From Pseudomonadota bacterium (GTDB lineage: Bacteria > Myxococcota > Myxococcia > Myxococcales > Myxococcaceae): a stretch of DNA of 16,156 nt. The translations under genes and the position numbers were made by a program. The DNA is taken from positions 1 to 16,156 of the forward strand of contig JAFADT010000421.1 in the NCBI GenBank assembly GCA_023424585.1. Direction: 5' to 3'. Shown here piece after piece: positions 14,098 to 16,156 of this stretch. Position 1 is the stretch's first letter. Each line of letters opens with the position of its first letter. The notes beneath the pieces are model-generated. The model saw only the letters and a program-made list of their open reading frames with translations. It was not told the origin of the DNA and searched no databases.

Positions 14098-14157
14098 GCG
14101 GGTTGCGAGTATACGCCGCGCCGACGTTCCCGCCTCTTTCCCTCCGAGACGCCTCCG
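14098..14157. promoter_or_regulatory. Shared divergent promoter region with a GTATAC core
   Basis: Sixty bases separate the tail-anchored-protein gene (-) from rlmI (+). The only AT-rich point is GTATAC at 14109-14114, a palindrome that gives TATACT on the minus strand (14108-14113) and TATACG on the plus strand (14110-14115), so one site could serve as -10 for both directions. Minus-strand transcription would begin only a few bases before GTG 14097. No TTGACA-like -35 is present; GGAAC lies upstream on the minus strand at an ECF-like distance, which may be chance. Confidence 0.35.
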
Positions 14158-15471
14158 ATGAAGCCCTCCTCTCCTCCCCGCTCCGGCCGGCCCGGCCTCC
14201 CTCCCCCCGGACGTGGCGGCAAGCCCGGCCCGCGTCCGGAGAAGCACGGCCCACGCCCCGAGAAGCCCCGCCCGGACCGCACGACGCCGGAGCTGGGCCC
14301 GGACGGCACGCCCCAGGTGGTGCTCCTGCGCCGCGGCTCCGACCGCTGGCTCGCGGGCCCGCCGTGGATCTACCGCGCGGACCTCAACGGCGACCCCGGC
14401 CTCCAGGGCGGCGAGGTCGTGCGCGTGGTGGACGGCCGCGGCTGGTTCCTCGGCAAGGCCTTCTATTCGAAGCAGTCGAAGATCTCCCTGCGCTGGCTCA
14501 CCCACGACGACGTCCCGGTGGACGCGGACTTCTTCCGCCAGCGCCTCCAGTCCGCGGAGGCCCTGCGCAAGCTCGCGCTCCCCGGCGAGACGACGTACCG
14601 GCTGGTGCACGGCGAGGCGGACGGCCTGCCCGGGCTGGTGGTGGACCGCTACGGCGACTACTTGAGCGTGCAGTTCCTGGTCCCCGCCATGGAGCAGCGC
14701 AAGGCGCTCATCGCGGACCTGCTGGAGGAGCAGCTCCACCCCAAGGGCATCGTCAACCGCTCCGACGTGAGCGTGCGCCACCTGGAGGGCCTCACGCCGG
14801 AGAAGGGCCTCCTGCGCGGCGCGCTGCCGCCGGGCCCGGTGGCCTTCGACGAGGGGCTGGTGCGCGTGCGCGCGGACCTGCTGGAGGGCCAGAAGACGGG
14901 CGCGTTCCTGGACCAGCGCGAGAACCACGTCATGGCGGCGCAGTACGCCTTCGGCGAGGCGCTGGACTGCTTCAGCTACGTGGGCGGGTTCGCGCTCCAG
15001 CTGGCCACGCGCGCGAAGCACGTCACGGCGGTGGAGATTTCAGACGCGGCCTCCGCGCAGCTGCGCGACAACGCCCAGGCCAACAAGCTCACCAACCTGG
15101 ACGTGGTGACGGCCAACGCGTTCGACTTCCTGCGCGACGCGGTGGACGAGGGCAAGCGCTACGACACCATCGTCTTGGATCCGCCCTCCTTCGCGAAGAA
15201 CAAGGACGCCATCCCGGCGGCGGTGCGCGGCTACAAGGAGCTCAACCTGCGCGCCTTCCAGCTCCTGCGGCCCGGCGGCATCCTGGTGACCGCGAGCTGC
15301 ACGTACCACGTGGACGAACAGGCCTTCGAGGACATGCTGGCCTCCGCCGCGGCGGACGCGAAGCGCCGGGTGCAGATCATCGAGCGCCGGGGCGCCGGCC
15401 GCGACCACCCCGTCCTCCTCAACCTGCGCGAGACGCGCTACCTCAAATGTTTCGTCCTGCGCATGCTGTGA
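14158..15471 (+). CDS. rlmI: RlmI-type 23S rRNA 5-methylcytosine methyltransferase
   Basis: A 437-residue SAM-dependent rRNA methyltransferase of the RlmI/RlmO family (m5C1962 in E. coli). After a Pro/Arg/Gly/Lys-rich extension (1-50) comes a PUA RNA-binding domain (about 52-125; QVVLLRRGSDRWLAGPPWIYR), a central domain with GLPGLVVDRYGDYLSVQ (157-173), then the Rossmann methyltransferase with GQKTGAFLDQREN (244-256), motif I CFSYVGGFALQLA (271-283), acidic Glu293, DPPSFAKNK (341-349) and TASCTYHV (378-385), where Cys381 is the expected catalytic cysteine. E. coli RlmI is about 40 residues shorter, the difference being the N-terminal extension. The start ATG 14158 has no obvious ribosome-binding site. 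A later start is possible, but the extension has coding-like composition. Confidence 0.87.
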   Translation: MKPSSPPRSGRPGLPPPGRGGKPGPRPEKHGPRPEKPRPDRTTPELGPDGTPQVVLLRRGSDRWLAGPPWIYRADLNGDPGLQGGEVVRVVDGRGWFLGKAFYSKQSKISLRWLTHDDVPVDADFFRQRLQSAEALRKLALPGETTYRLVHGEADGLPGLVVDRYGDYLSVQFLVPAMEQRKALIADLLEEQLHPKGIVNRSDVSVRHLEGLTPEKGLLRGALPPGPVAFDEGLVRVRADLLEGQKTGAFLDQRENHVMAAQYAFGEALDCFSYVGGFALQLATRAKHVTAVEISDAASAQLRDNAQANKLTNLDVVTANAFDFLRDAVDEGKRYDTIVLDPPSFAKNKDAIPAAVRGYKELNLRAFQLLRPGGILVTASCTYHVDEQAFEDMLASAAADAKRRVQIIERRGAGRDHPVLLNLRETRYLKCFVLRML

Positions 15472-15480
15472 GATAGGGTG

Positions 15481-15513
15481 GGACCCATCCATGGGGTCCA
15501 TCCACTGGACCCC
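15481..15513 (+). promoter_or_regulatory. Overlapping alternative hairpins before the YkgJ-family gene
   Basis: Three arms occur in a row: GGACCC (15481-15486), GGGGTCC (15493-15499) and GGACCCC (15507-15513). The middle arm can pair with either the first (6 bp, 7-base loop) or the third (7 bp, 7-base loop), so the two hairpins exclude each other. They lie between the rlmI stop and the chosen start of the next gene. This may be a terminator for rlmI or an attenuator-like switch. There is no T-tract. Confidence 0.35.
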
Positions 15514-15535
15514 GACGTGGGGGAACGGCTCAGGC

Positions 15536-16030
15536 ATGGCACGCCGGGACTGGGACGACGGAGACGACGAGACGCCAGCGCCGGGGACGCGGGCATTGGA
15601 GCGCGCCCTCCAGGAGACGCGCGCCGTCTACCGCCAGGCGGACGCGGCGTATGCCCCGTACTCGTGCCCGGCGAGCGGAGAGTGCTGCCAGCTGGCCGTC
15701 ACCCGGCGCCAGCCCTGGCTGTGGCTCCCGGAGTGGGAGCTGCTCAAGCGCAGCGGGCCCCTCCCATCGCCCCGCGCCGACGGCGGCTGTCCCTACCTGG
15801 ACGCGAGCGGCCTGCGCTGCACCGTGTACGCGGACCGGCCGTTCGGGTGCCGCACGTTCTTCTGCCAGCGCATCCAGGGCCCCGCCCGACAGCCGGCAGA
15901 AGCGGTGTCCCGGCTCCTCCTGCGGTTGGAGCGGATTTCACAGCGCGTGATGCCCTCGCTGCGGGGGCCACGTCCCCTCCTGGAATGGTATGCGGGGGTC
16001 GGTACCGCCCCGGCCCGGGAGGAACGATGA
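15536..16030 (+). CDS. YkgJ-family cysteine-cluster protein (putative zinc or iron binding)
   Basis: A 164-residue protein with the conserved cysteine pattern of the YkgJ/UPF0153 family: Cys44, the pair Cys50-Cys51, Cys85, Cys95 in LRCTVYADRPFGCRTFFC, Cys105 and Cys110. These probably bind a metal (zinc or iron-sulfur). The RPFGCRTFFC ending is the family signature. The biochemical role is unknown for the family in general. ATG 15536 (MARRDWDDGDD) is preferred over ATG 15491, because the upstream 15 codons lie in hairpin-forming sequence and lack a ribosome-binding site. A GGGGAACGG lies a few bases upstream of 15536. It follows rlmI on the same strand after 64 bp and may be co-transcribed. 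Confidence 0.75.
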   Translation: MARRDWDDGDDETPAPGTRALERALQETRAVYRQADAAYAPYSCPASGECCQLAVTRRQPWLWLPEWELLKRSGPLPSPRADGGCPYLDASGLRCTVYADRPFGCRTFFCQRIQGPARQPAEAVSRLLLRLERISQRVMPSLRGPRPLLEWYAGVGTAPAREER

Positions 16031-16112
16031 CGTCCATGCTGCAAAGGCGGTGGCGGAGCGCCCACCGGAACCCCTCCGCGTCCGTGCGGACCAAGCCCGT
16101 GGGTGCTCACGC

Positions 16113-16156
16113 ATGATCCCCCCCCGTTGGTTGCTCGCGCCCCAGGAGTTCAAGGG
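16113..16156 (+). CDS. 5' end of a probable glycerate kinase gene, cut by the window edge
   Basis: Only 14 full codons are visible: MIPPRWLLAPQEFK, then the start of a glycine codon. The LLAPQEFKG stretch corresponds to the N-terminal nucleotide/glycerate-binding strand-loop of the GlxK/GarK glycerate kinase family (APDSFKGSLSA in typical members). The prediction is glycerate phosphorylation in central carbon metabolism. The fragment is very short, so the call is tentative. The 82 bp between the YkgJ-family stop and this start show no other feature. Confidence 0.5.
   Translation, partial: MIPPRWLLAPQEFK

Noticed and set aside
14098..15021. An upstream extension of the tail-anchored protein gene to about 490 codons
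   Set aside because: The added part is antisense to the methyltransferase gene rlmI and has shadow-type composition. GTG 14097 with the nearby TATACT is preferred.
15478..16116. A 212-codon frame overlapping the YkgJ-family gene
   Set aside because: It is a +1 shadow of the cysteine-cluster gene, with Arg/Pro/Gly-rich composition and no motif.

Overview
The window looks like chromosomal DNA of a predatory myxobacterium (Myxococcota; Myxococcus or Corallococcus type). I base this on the very high GC content, the almost uniformly G/C third codon positions in the real genes, the large surface lipoproteins, the cysteine-rich lipoprotein with Thr/Asp/Gly linkers, and an ECF sigma factor paired with a FecR-like membrane protein carrying a repeat-rich tail. 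No tRNA, rRNA, insertion sequence, phage integrase or CRISPR array was seen. Genes are tightly packed on both strands, and most gaps are under 250 bp.

Layout. 196-1563 (+) is a haem-less cystathionine beta-synthase ending in a CBS-domain pair, followed by a strong hairpin. 1661-3074 (-) is a run of three small genes: an unrecognised 152-residue protein, an unrecognised Gly/Leu-rich 132-residue protein and a GNAT-like protein. Divergent from them, 3160-3487 (+) holds a small FHA-like reading frame that is readable only if several single-base homopolymer shifts are allowed. 3491-3940 (-) is a MaoC-type hydratase. 4034-5863 (-) is a lipoprotein joining a discoidin-like domain to a purple-acid-phosphatase-like metallophosphoesterase. 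5948-7093 (-) is a cystathionine gamma-lyase/gamma-synthase and 7158-7919 (-) a crotonase-family protein. 7970-8956 (+) is a stand-alone RlmK-type 23S rRNA methyltransferase.

8974-10158 (-) encodes a lipoprotein with about twelve short cysteine-rich repeats. It is divergent from 10395-11063 (+), an ECF sigma factor. The sigma gene overlaps 11050-12912 (+), a fusion of anti-sigma zinc finger, membrane segment, FecR domain and TPR-like tail. The gap between the divergent genes contains an unusually AT-rich palindrome with a T-tract. 12884-13441 (-) is FxsA. 13549-14097 (-) is an unrecognised tail-anchored protein sharing a 60-bp divergent promoter region with 14158-15471 (+), an RlmI-type 23S rRNA methyltransferase. 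15536-16030 (+) is a YkgJ-family cysteine-cluster protein. The window ends in the start of a likely glycerate kinase gene at 16113.

How they fit together. The cystathionine beta-synthase and the gamma-lyase-type enzyme could form a reverse transsulfuration route from homocysteine to cysteine, though they are about 4.4 kb apart and on opposite strands. The two rRNA methyltransferases are housekeeping. The parts that look most like undescribed systems are the sigma / anti-sigma-FecR-TPR / cysteine-repeat lipoprotein module (8974-12912) and the small unrecognised operon with the FHA-like neighbour (1661-3487). I found no clear-cut defence or mobile system.
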